Source: CAZKWG01 sp964615375
GTDB lineage: Bacteria > Myxococcota_A > UBA796 > CAZKWG01
DNA: 12,304 nucleotides
Direction of reading: 5' to 3'
Assembly (NCBI GenBank): GCA_964615375.1
Contig: CAZTOW010000100.1
Span: 1 to 12,304, forward strand
Under the pieces are notes generated by a model, which had not been told where the DNA came from, searched no databases, and saw nothing but the letters and a program-made list of their open reading frames with translations. A program made the translations under genes and the position numbers. Shown piece after piece: positions 6,722 through 12,304 of this stretch. Numbering within the stretch: the first letter of the stretch is position 1; each line of letters opens with the position of its first letter.

Positions 6722-7936
6722 GTCGAGCGCGTGGTGACGGGCGAGGAGGCCGAGCATGTGGCGCAGGGCGGCGGGCTCCACCTGGTCGGCGAGCTCGTGG
6801 GCGAGACAGGCCACGTCCAGGGTCTCGCCGCCCGCCAGGCGCTCGAGCACCCGGACGAGCGCCTCGACCGCGGGGTAGCGGTAGACGGCGCCGGCCACGG
6901 ACCACAGGAGCTCGTCCTCCTGGACGGTCCAGGCGATCAGGCTGGGATCCAGGAGGCGCACCTGCTCCGGGAGCACGACGTCCTCGGCGGGCGGGAGCAC
7001 CCTCGGGAACCCGAAGGAGGTGGCGAAGGCGAGGAGCTTCTCCTCGAGCCGGCGGGTCAGCGCGGGGTGGTCGAGGGTGGACGAGATCCCGTGAAGCGCC
7101 GCCTGAAGGAGCCCGGCCGCGTCCCCGGTCGGCGTGGGGAGCTGGCCCGGCTTCGGCAGCGCGCCCTCATCGACCAGCTCCTGCGCCGCCTCGTCGAGCA
7201 GCCGGGTCGGGCTGTTCCGCGCGAAGAGCCCGAGGCCCAGGGTCGTACACAGCTCGCCGTCGGACTCGGCGACGTGCCAGTAGCTGGCGGGCCAGTAGAA
7301 CACGTCCCCGGGGCCGCCCTCGAGCACGATCGCGCGCTCCCGCAGGGCGCTGTAGTCGAGGTCGGGGAGGAGCACCACCTTGTCCTGGGCGTCGTCCGGC
7401 ACGCCGCGTTGGTCCGCCAGGACCTCGTAAGGCCAGAGCAGGAAGCGCTTCCTCCCTCGGACCACGAAGGTGACGACCTCCTGATCGTCCTTGTGTACAC
7501 CGAAGAAGCCGGAGCGGTAGGCGCCGGTGAACAGATCGAAGCAGAAGCCGCCGGGCGTGAGCCCGAGCGCACGTCGGATACCCGCGCACACGCGCACGGC
7601 AGCCCGCCAGGCGGCGGGGGTCGCGGCCTGGAGATCGTTGACGGCGATCCCCGTCTCGCCGAGCGCCTGGTCCAGCCTCCGAAGGTAGACCTCCATCGAT
7701 GGATCCCGCGCCTCGGGCAGGAGCCCGGGCTCCGTCGAGACGAGGCGCCGGTTGGCGTACAGTCGGATCAGCGGCCCGCTGACACGCGCGAGCGTGGATC
7801 GCGCGGCGGCGTTCAAGGCCTCGAAGAGCTCGTCCTCGGTCATGACGAGCTCGCCGAGCGGCACCTGGAACGCGGCGGGGACGGCCTGACGACGGGCCAG
7901 GGCGAGCTCAGTCCAGAACGGATGGGACGCGATCAT
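6638..7936 (-). CDS. JmjC/cupin-like oxygenase, ribosomal-oxygenase-like architecture
   Basis: This 432-residue protein is probably an Fe(II)/2-oxoglutarate hydroxylase. The putative metal triad is H148-x-D150 (in GFFGVHKDDQEVVTFVVRGR) and H221 (in GDVFYWPASYWHVAES), with the FLLWP strand at 165-169 typical of JmjC cupins. An N-terminal helical region (1-125) precedes the barrel. The C-terminal part (about 350-420) reads like a winged helix, as in the RoxA/YcfD-type arginine/histidine hydroxylases of ribosomal proteins. The ATG at 7936 has AGGGAG 7 bases upstream, which excludes longer starts. The gene follows the 53-residue peptide gene after 65 bases containing a strong stem-loop. That arrangement suggests the peptide is its substrate, which is inference. 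Ribosomal protein modification is the main alternative. Confidence 0.82.
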   Translation of the reverse strand: MIASHPFWTELALARRQAVPAAFQVPLGELVMTEDELFEALNAAARSTLARVSGPLIRLYANRRLVSTEPGLLPEARDPSMEVYLRRLDQALGETGIAVNDLQAATPAAWRAAVRVCAGIRRALGLTPGGFCFDLFTGAYRSGFFGVHKDDQEVVTFVVRGRKRFLLWPYEVLADQRGVPDDAQDKVVLLPDLDYSALRERAIVLEGGPGDVFYWPASYWHVAESDGELCTTLGLGLFARNSPTRLLDEAAQELVDEGALPKPGQLPTPTGDAAGLLQAALHGISSTLDHPALTRRLEEKLLAFATSFGFPRVLPPAEDVVLPEQVRLLDPSLIAWTVQEDELLWSVAGAVYRYPAVEALVRVLERLAGGETLDVACLAHELADQVEPAALRHMLGLLARHHALDSAWPEDPERDVELAPQLAHEAGVLCTL

Positions 7937-7961
7937 GGAGGATCTCCCTGGCGACGACGAG

Positions 7962-7991
7962 GCCGCCGTGTCGGGCGCGGGACACGGCGGC
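7962..7991 (-). promoter_or_regulatory. Intercistronic stem-loop between peptide and oxygenase genes
   Basis: There is a perfect 11-bp GC-rich stem: 7962-7972 (GCCGCCGTGTC) pairs with 7981-7991 across an 8-base loop. It begins 11 bases after the peptide stop and ends 13 bases before the Shine-Dalgarno of the oxygenase. No T tract follows, so partial termination or protection of the upstream message from 3' decay is more likely than a full stop. Such hairpins commonly let a short upstream gene be expressed in excess over the enzyme gene downstream. Confidence 0.7.
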
Positions 7992-8001
7992 GCGGGAGCG
8001 A

Positions 8002-8163
8002 CTAGCGGCCCTTGGCGAACTTGCCGTACCACTCGCCCCCGCCGGCCCGGATGCCGGTGCTGACCCGGAGGTGCCGGGCGGCGCTCCTGCTCTCGCTCGC
8101 CACGAGGGTCTCGAGGGTCACGGGGGCGGACTTCGACTCAGACTTGTTGTTCGGGGTGTTCAT
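8002..8163 (-). CDS. 53-residue peptide, candidate RiPP precursor
   Basis: A short frame not normally called by gene finders encodes 53 residues. The N-terminus is MNTPNNKSESKSAPVT, the middle is LETLVASESRSAARHLRVST and the C-terminus is GIRAGGGEWYGKFAKGR. AGGA at 8171-8174 lies 7 bases before the ATG, a good Shine-Dalgarno. The peptide is polar and basic with no cysteine, signal peptide or membrane helix. Layout resembles a leader (helical LETLVASESRSAARHL), a GIRAGGG hinge and a short aromatic/basic tail. It sits directly upstream of a JmjC hydroxylase gene on the same strand, and the kinase upstream has its own terminator, so the two genes probably form a separate operon. I do not recognise the family. 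A small regulator or ribosome-associated protein is the alternative. Confidence 0.65.
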   Translation of the reverse strand: MNTPNNKSESKSAPVTLETLVASESRSAARHLRVSTGIRAGGGEWYGKFAKGR

Positions 8164-8259
8164 CGGAGAATCCTGTAGAGAGGCGATCGAGCTCGGAGCA
8201 CCTGCCGCCGTTCGTCGCGCTCACCAGGGAGATGCGGGAGGGGCTGGATCGTTGCGCAG

Positions 8260-8273
8260 AAAGATCGATCTTT
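8260..8273. promoter_or_regulatory. 14-bp perfect palindrome upstream of the peptide gene
   Basis: AAAGATCGATCTTT is an uninterrupted palindrome in the AT-richest part of the 155-base gap between the kinase and peptide genes. It lies about 100 bases before the peptide ATG. On the plus strand it runs into more T residues, but with no plus-strand gene upstream a terminator role is unlikely. An operator or activator site for the peptide operon is a reasonable reading. No convincing -35/-10 pair was identified beside it. Confidence 0.45.
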
Positions 8274-8285
8274 TTTTCGCCACGC

Positions 8286-8310
8286 AAAAAAGCCGCGCCC
8301 TCTCGGCGCT
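8286..8310 (-). terminator. Intrinsic terminator of the kinase gene
   Basis: On the minus strand, just after the kinase stop at 8319, GCGCC (8305-8309) pairs with GGCGC (8295-8299). A short GC step and six T residues (plus-strand A at 8286-8291) follow. The stem is short but sits in the right place. It separates the kinase transcript from the peptide/oxygenase genes. Confidence 0.7.
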
Positions 8311-8318
8311 TCTCAGCG

Positions 8319-10907
8319 TCAGCCGCGCGCCCCGTCCTCGCTCGCCCGCTCCGGCGCCCCCTGCGCGCGTCGGGCCGCCTCGATGTCGACCCGCAGCCCC
8401 GCCACGATGTTCGGCCGGCTCCGCTCGGCGAGCGCCAGCGCGCGCGAGAAAGCCTCCTCCGCCGCCCGCGGATCGCCCTGCGCGAGGAGTAGCCGCCCGT
8501 GGGCCGCGTGTACGACCGCTGTGGCCGGGTGGCCTCGCCCCACCGAGGTGTCGAGCGCCGCGAAGGCGCGCTGGAGGGTCTCCGTCGCGGCCCGCAGCGC
8601 CCCCCGGCGGACCTGCACCTCCGTGATCTCCGCCAGGATCTCGACGGCGTCGATGGTCGTCGGGCCCCGGTGGCGGGCGAGCATGTCCAGCCCCTCCTCC
8701 AGGTAGGCCAGGGCCCGGTCGTGCTCGCCGAGCTCCGCGAGCGCGAAGCCCAGGTTGCCCAGGGCCAGCGCGACCTCGGGTCCGTCGGGTCCAAACACCG
8801 CGCGGTGGGTCTCCAGCGCGCGCTGGAAGGCCTCGAGGGCGGACGCGGGCCGGCGCGCGGCCTCGATGTGGGTCATCCCGATGTTGTTGTAGGAGCTGCC
8901 GACGCTCGGGTGAAGCGGGCCGTGCCGCGCGATCCGCGCCTCCAGCAGGGCCTGGTGCTCGGCCAGCGCGCCCTCCGCGTCCCCGGAGCGGGCCAGCGCG
9001 TTCGCCAGGTTGTTTCGGATGATCTCGGTGATGGAGTCGGGACCCGAGCGGCGTCGCAGCGCCAGCGCACGGCGGTAGAGGGAGATGGCCTCCTCGAGGC
9101 GTCCCTGCTTGTAGCGCACCTGGCCGCGGACGTGGTCCAGGCTCGCCTGGAGGGAGGGGTCGCCTCCGATCCGCGTGGCGAGCGCCTCCGCGAGGTTCAG
9201 GCTGTGCTCGGCGTCGTCGAAGTCGGCCCGCCGGTTCCCCTGGATGGTCGCCGCGGCCAGCAGCGCGCGCGCCGCCGCCCGATCATCGTGCACGGAGAGG
9301 GCGTTGCACTGCGCGGCGCGGTGGAGGTCGAGGGCCCGGTCGAGCTGGCCGCTCCCGTAGGTGCCCGCCGCGGCGATCTGGCACTCGGCGACGAGCGGGA
9401 GGTAGCCGATGGCCTCGGCCTCTCGGAGCGCCCGCTCGGCGAGGGCCAGGGCCGCCTCGCGTCGCCCCGCCTTCGTGAGCGCGTCCACCCGGGCGAGCTC
9501 GCGATGGACACGCTCCACCTCGGGTTGTAGCGCCTCGGTCGGGAGCGGCGTGTCCACGGAGAGCCTGGACAGATCTCCGCAGTCGTCGACGGCGCGGAGC
9601 GACTCCACGACGTCCAGCGCTCTCAACACCAGCGGCGCGTCCGCCGTCCCCAGCACCTCGGCGAGGGCCTGCGCGTCGAGTCGTCGCCGCTGGAGCGCCG
9701 TGGCCCGGCGCGAGAGCAGGCTCTCCGGCTGGCTTCGGAGCGCCGTGTCGACGCACAGCTCGCGGGCGAAGCCCGCCCACGTCTCCTTCCAACGTACAAA
9801 GGCCTGGTCTACGCTGGCGAACACGCGCGCGGCCGAGGGCGCCCCCGAGGCCAGGAAGGCCTCCTGCACGCGGGCGCGGATCGCGGCGCTCCACACGCCC
9901 TCCGCGGGCTCGCCCGCTCGCGCGCAGCGGGCCGAGACGTCCTCGTCGGAGGCGCGCGCCAGCACCTCGGCGAGGAGGTGCATGGAGGGGTGCCGCCCCT
10001 CCGGGTCGGGGTCGAGGGCCCGGACGAGCTCGGCGCGGAGCCCGTCGGGGACGCGCTCATCGTCGGCGAGCCCGCCCCGGATCTCGAGCAGCGTGGCGTC
10101 GCTGCGCCCGCAGAGCCCCTCGTAGAGCGCCATGGCGAAGCTGAAGATGTCCGACCGGGTGGTCGCGCCCTCCCCGAACACGACCTCTGGCGCCATGTAG
10201 CGCGGGGTGCCGGCGATGGCCCCGCCCGCCTCGACCGCGGCGGTGGTGCGGGCCAGCCCGAAGTCCGTCACGAAGGTGTGGCCGTCCCTGCGCACCAGCA
10301 CGTTGGCCGGCTTGAAGTCGCGGTGGACCACGCCAGCGTCATGCGCCGCCGCCAGGCCCGCCGCCGCGGAGGCGAAGCGCTCGACCACCTCGCGCCACGA
10401 TCTCGGCCGCTCCGCGAGCCACTCGGCGAGGGTCACCCCATCGACCAGCTCCATGGCGATGAAGAGGGCCCGCTGGTGCTCGCCGACATCGTACACGCGG
10501 ATGACGTTGGGGTGCGTGAGCCGCGCCATGGCCTGGGCCTCGGCCCGGAGCTGCTGGCGGCTGACGGGGTTGGCCGTGGACCTCAGCACCTTGATGGCGA
10601 TCCGTCGATCGAGCTCGGTGTCGTAGGCCGTGTAGACCACGCCCATCGCGCCGGTCCCGATCCGATCCAGGATCAGGTAACGACCGACGGCCTGCCCGCG
10701 GGCGATGGGCGGCGCCGGCTCGGTCCGCGCGACCGCGGCGTGGAGGGCGGAGCGGCTGGCGTCGCGGGCCAGCGCCAGCACGGCGCGACAGACCTCACAG
10801 CCCGCGAGGTGGGCGCGCGCGGGGGCGTCGGCGGGCGTCGCCCCGTCGAGGATGGCCTGGAGCTGGTTCTCGTCCAGGCAGGGCGTCCCGGTCTCGGCGG
10901 AGCTCAT
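8319..10907 (-). CDS. Serine/threonine protein kinase with N-terminal zinc-finger-like motif and C-terminal TPRs
   Basis: The 862-residue protein is a Hanks-type kinase. C10 and the H33-x3-C37-x2-C40 motif (HLAGCEVCR) resemble the zinc-binding anti-sigma domain. The kinase domain spans about 77-335: glycine loop GTGAMG at 84-89, catalytic-lysine strand IAIKVL with K106, E123, HRDFKPAN at 195-202, DFG at 215-217 and APE at 239-241. All catalytic residues are present, so it should be active. The rest (about 340-862) is alpha-helical with many TPRs, such as NNLANALARSGDAEGALAEH and LGNLGFALAELGEHDRALAY. No membrane helix is seen, so it is cytoplasmic. The ATG at 10907 has only a G-rich, weak Shine-Dalgarno. 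The anti-sigma-like finger fused to a kinase, close to a sigma gene, suggests control of that sigma factor (inference). Confidence 0.92.
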   Translation of the reverse strand: MSSAETGTPCLDENQLQAILDGATPADAPARAHLAGCEVCRAVLALARDASRSALHAAVARTEPAPPIARGQAVGRYLILDRIGTGAMGVVYTAYDTELDRRIAIKVLRSTANPVSRQQLRAEAQAMARLTHPNVIRVYDVGEHQRALFIAMELVDGVTLAEWLAERPRSWREVVERFASAAAGLAAAHDAGVVHRDFKPANVLVRRDGHTFVTDFGLARTTAAVEAGGAIAGTPRYMAPEVVFGEGATTRSDIFSFAMALYEGLCGRSDATLLEIRGGLADDERVPDGLRAELVRALDPDPEGRHPSMHLLAEVLARASDEDVSARCARAGEPAEGVWSAAIRARVQEAFLASGAPSAARVFASVDQAFVRWKETWAGFARELCVDTALRSQPESLLSRRATALQRRRLDAQALAEVLGTADAPLVLRALDVVESLRAVDDCGDLSRLSVDTPLPTEALQPEVERVHRELARVDALTKAGRREAALALAERALREAEAIGYLPLVAECQIAAAGTYGSGQLDRALDLHRAAQCNALSVHDDRAAARALLAAATIQGNRRADFDDAEHSLNLAEALATRIGGDPSLQASLDHVRGQVRYKQGRLEEAISLYRRALALRRRSGPDSITEIIRNNLANALARSGDAEGALAEHQALLEARIARHGPLHPSVGSSYNNIGMTHIEAARRPASALEAFQRALETHRAVFGPDGPEVALALGNLGFALAELGEHDRALAYLEEGLDMLARHRGPTTIDAVEILAEITEVQVRRGALRAATETLQRAFAALDTSVGRGHPATAVVHAAHGRLLLAQGDPRAAEEAFSRALALAERSRPNIVAGLRVDIEAARRAQGAPERASEDGARG

Positions 10908-10960
10908 CCCGCCCCGATACCATGGCGGCGCGGGCGGGGCACGGGGCGAGGCGGGGGCGA

Positions 10961-10988
10961 TAAATAGTTAATGGTTAACATCTGTCAC
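10961..10988 (-). promoter_or_regulatory. Putative kinase promoter with palindromic operator in the spacer
   Basis: On the minus strand GTGACA (10983-10988, five of six matches to the -35 consensus) is followed after 16 bases by TATTTA (10961-10966). The spacer contains GTTAA-TGG-TTAAC (10967-10979), an inverted repeat well placed for a repressor. The predicted start would leave a leader of about 45 bases before the kinase ATG. The promoter overlaps the last codons of the membrane-protein gene. Confidence 0.5.
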
Positions 10989-11204
10989 CGATTCGCGACT
11001 CCAGCCACGCCATCGCGCCGCGTAGGGATGCACCAGCATGTACAGTCCGGTGACCATCAGGAGGAGGATCACCGGCACCGTAGACAGGCCGACGACGGTG
11101 GCGAGCTCCTGGTCCCCGTGGACGTTGACGGCGATGTTGATCAGGAACGCCAGCGTGAAGATGACCGAAAGCCAGCGGTGGACCTGCCGTACCCGGTTGT
11201 TCAT
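10968..11204 (-). CDS. Small two-helix membrane protein
   Basis: The 78-residue protein starts MNNRVRQVHRW and has two hydrophobic segments. The first is residues about 11-28 (WLSVIFTLAFLINIAVNV) and the second about 38-58 (VGLSTVPVILLLMVTGLYML). A basic tail, HPYAARWRGWSR, suggests both ends face the cytoplasm. The VHRWLSVIFT opening is reminiscent of PepSY-associated membrane helices and of small conserved proteobacterial membrane proteins, but I cannot name a function. AGGAGG at 11210-11215 lies 5 bases before the ATG, a near-perfect Shine-Dalgarno. It decides this start over a longer frame that stays open upstream. The kinase gene begins 60 bases further on, so the two may be partly co-transcribed. 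Confidence 0.8.
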   Translation of the reverse strand: MNNRVRQVHRWLSVIFTLAFLINIAVNVHGDQELATVVGLSTVPVILLLMVTGLYMLVHPYAARWRGWSRESVTDVNH

Positions 11205-11447
11205 GGAGACCTCCTCGCAGGTCGTGTTGTCTCGCCTGCGCTCTCCAACCCTTACCGGAGGCCTCCCGCCACAGCTTCTCCGAAACTGCGATCCTGAGGA
11301 CATGGACAGACCGATGGCCCCCTCCCCCGCCTCGCCCGACGCCGCCGTCCAGGCCTTCAGCTTGTCCTGCAGGAGCTTCAGGAGGGCGACGGCCTCTGTC
11401 TCAGCCCGATCCTGCTGGAGCAAGGACACCCCGAGCGGGCACGGCCG
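11205..11447 (-). other. Gap with coding-like open frame and short palindromes
   Basis: The frame of the 256-residue gene stays open past its TGA through the whole gap into the membrane-protein frame. From about 11429 to 11312 it reads like protein (SLLQQDRAETEAVALLKLLQ, DKLKAWTAAS) with G/C-ending codons; nearer 11300 the codon use turns ordinary. No Shine-Dalgarno precedes the GTG at 11429. A perfect palindrome GGAGGCCTCC lies at 11257-11266, ahead of the membrane-protein gene. I do not call a gene here. Confidence 0.35.
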
Positions 11448-12218
11448 TCAGCCCGCCTCCTCCACCCAGCGGGCCTCCAGGGGCCAGAGGTCATCATCGT
11501 CGCGCCTGGACCGGATGAAGCAACGGTGTCGCACCAGCTCGGCGATCTCGTGCACCGTGAACCCATCCTCCCTCAAGCGATCGGTGTCGTCGCCATCGAC
11601 GTTGTAGAGGAGTCGATCCTCGATCACGTAGTCGCGCCTCATGGGGGTCCTCCACTGGGAGTTGGAGCCCCAGCCCTCGGAACCGTCCATGGTGGGTCGG
11701 TCGGGTCGACGATGCGTCCAGTACATCCGCGAACGTGTCGCCACCTCAGGATCGATGTGCTCAGCGCCTCCCCGGACGACACAGCCAGCCCTCGCGAAGA
11801 CCATGGCGCCGAGCGCCCAACCTGGCCAGCGGACCGCGACGACCTCGATGGGCGCGCGCGCGTCCGTGCTCGCCTCAACCTGCACGATCTCATGGAAGAT
11901 CGGACGGAACGGCCGCGAGGGCAGCTCGGTGAGCCCCAGGGCCTTCATGAACGCGGCGTGGACACCGCCCGCGGGCTCGACCGGGAACCGCAGCAACAGC
12001 AGGTCGCTGACGCGGGAGAAGGTGTAGAGGCGACAGAGATCCTCCCCGTCCGCAGATGGAAAGGGCGTCCCCTGACGCGCGGCGAAGGCGTGAAGCCAGG
12101 CCCTCTCGCCAGGCTCGCGCGCGATCCAGGGGAGGAGCACGTCGGCGAGCACGCTCGCTCCGTCGTAGTCGAGGAGCTGCTCGTAGAGTTCACGACAAGG
12201 TGCCTGTGAATTGTACAT
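11448..12218 (-). CDS. Hypothetical 256-residue protein, unrecognised
   Basis: This is a soluble, mixed alpha/beta protein with no signal peptide or membrane segment. The N-terminal half has helical segments such as YEQLLDYDGASVLADVLLPW and GERAWLHAFAARQG. A strand-rich middle (PIEVVAVRWPGWALGAMVFA) is followed by a W/N/S-rich stretch (GWGSNSQWRTPMRRDY). It ends with a helical acidic/basic tail (VHEIAELVRHRCFI, RSRRDDDDLWPLEARW). No family motif is recognised. The ATG at 12218 has GGAGG (12224-12228) 5 bases upstream, a strong Shine-Dalgarno. The TGA at 11448-11450 lies in the loop of a 6-bp inverted repeat, 11435-11440 with 11451-11456. Genes further along this strand are the membrane protein and the kinase; co-regulation is possible but unproven. 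Confidence 0.75.
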   Translation of the reverse strand: MYNSQAPCRELYEQLLDYDGASVLADVLLPWIAREPGERAWLHAFAARQGTPFPSADGEDLCRLYTFSRVSDLLLLRFPVEPAGGVHAAFMKALGLTELPSRPFRPIFHEIVQVEASTDARAPIEVVAVRWPGWALGAMVFARAGCVVRGGAEHIDPEVATRSRMYWTHRRPDRPTMDGSEGWGSNSQWRTPMRRDYVIEDRLLYNVDGDDTDRLREDGFTVHEIAELVRHRCFIRSRRDDDDLWPLEARWVEEAG

Positions 12219-12304
12219 GGCGTCCTCCGTCCAGGCCGCGCCACCAGGGTGTACATCCTCGCCCTGCCCCCCTCATCAGCACATGAGCTGGAGGTGAGTC
12301 TGTT

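Noticed and set aside
6731..8005. 424-residue open frame on the plus strand
   Set aside because: It is antisense to the oxygenase gene, which has a recognisable JmjC fold and a Shine-Dalgarno. The plus-strand product is low-complexity G/E/R/V-rich, as expected for a shadow frame in GC-rich DNA.
8012..8626. 204-residue plus-strand frame
   Set aside because: The product is P/R/A-rich low complexity that crosses the kinase terminator and the peptide gene in antisense. It is not protein-like.
9978..10967. 329-residue plus-strand frame
   Set aside because: It is antisense to the kinase domain, where catalytic motifs are unambiguous on the minus strand.
11205..11429. N-terminal extension of the membrane protein to 153 residues
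   Set aside because: AGGAGG five bases before ATG 11204 marks the start. The extension loses coding character just upstream of it.
11526..12209. 227-residue plus-strand frame
   Set aside because: It is antisense to the 256-residue gene, which has a strong Shine-Dalgarno and more protein-like composition.

Overview
The window is about 70% G+C with strongly G/C-ending codons. It carries three gene types typical of myxobacteria: a Myxococcales-type sigma-70 factor, a large serine/threonine kinase with TPRs, and a lipoprotein with a MopE-like metal-binding motif plus FG-GAP repeats. The most likely source is a member of the Myxococcota. This is inference from gene content, not from a search. No rRNA, tRNA, insertion sequence or CRISPR array was found.

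Left part (1-3864): a TPR protein (311-1675, +) converges on a small unrecognised protein (1695-2075, -). An AbiE-type toxin-antitoxin pair follows, with abiEi (2210-2755) and abiEii (2752-3654) overlapping by ATGA. An AT-rich promoter-like stretch sits directly at the abiEi start codon. Between abiEii and the next, convergent gene is a cluster of perfect palindromes (about 3696-3830), at least one of which looks like a bidirectional terminator.

Middle (3865-8163): a secreted lipoprotein with a predicted seven-bladed FG-GAP propeller (3865-5517, -) is divergent from a sigma factor gene (5855-6721, +). The 3' end of the sigma gene overlaps, antisense, the last 84 bases of a JmjC/cupin oxygenase gene (6638-7936, -). 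Just upstream of the oxygenase, on the same strand, is a 53-codon gene (8002-8163) with a good Shine-Dalgarno. The two are separated by a perfect 11-bp stem-loop. A tiny peptide gene, an intercistronic hairpin and a putative hydroxylase together suggest a precursor-plus-modifying-enzyme (RiPP-like) unit. This is the most interesting content of the window.

Right part (8286-12304): a cytoplasmic kinase with an N-terminal zinc-finger-like anti-sigma motif and C-terminal TPRs (8319-10907, -) ends in its own terminator. Upstream of it are a two-helix membrane protein (10968-11204, -) and an unrecognised 256-residue protein (11448-12218, -). A near-consensus promoter with a palindrome in its spacer overlaps the end of the membrane-protein gene and could drive the kinase.

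A working model, which is inference only: the sigma factor and the zinc-finger kinase form a signalling pair flanking, and possibly controlling, the peptide/oxygenase operon. The AbiE pair is an independent defence or stability module.
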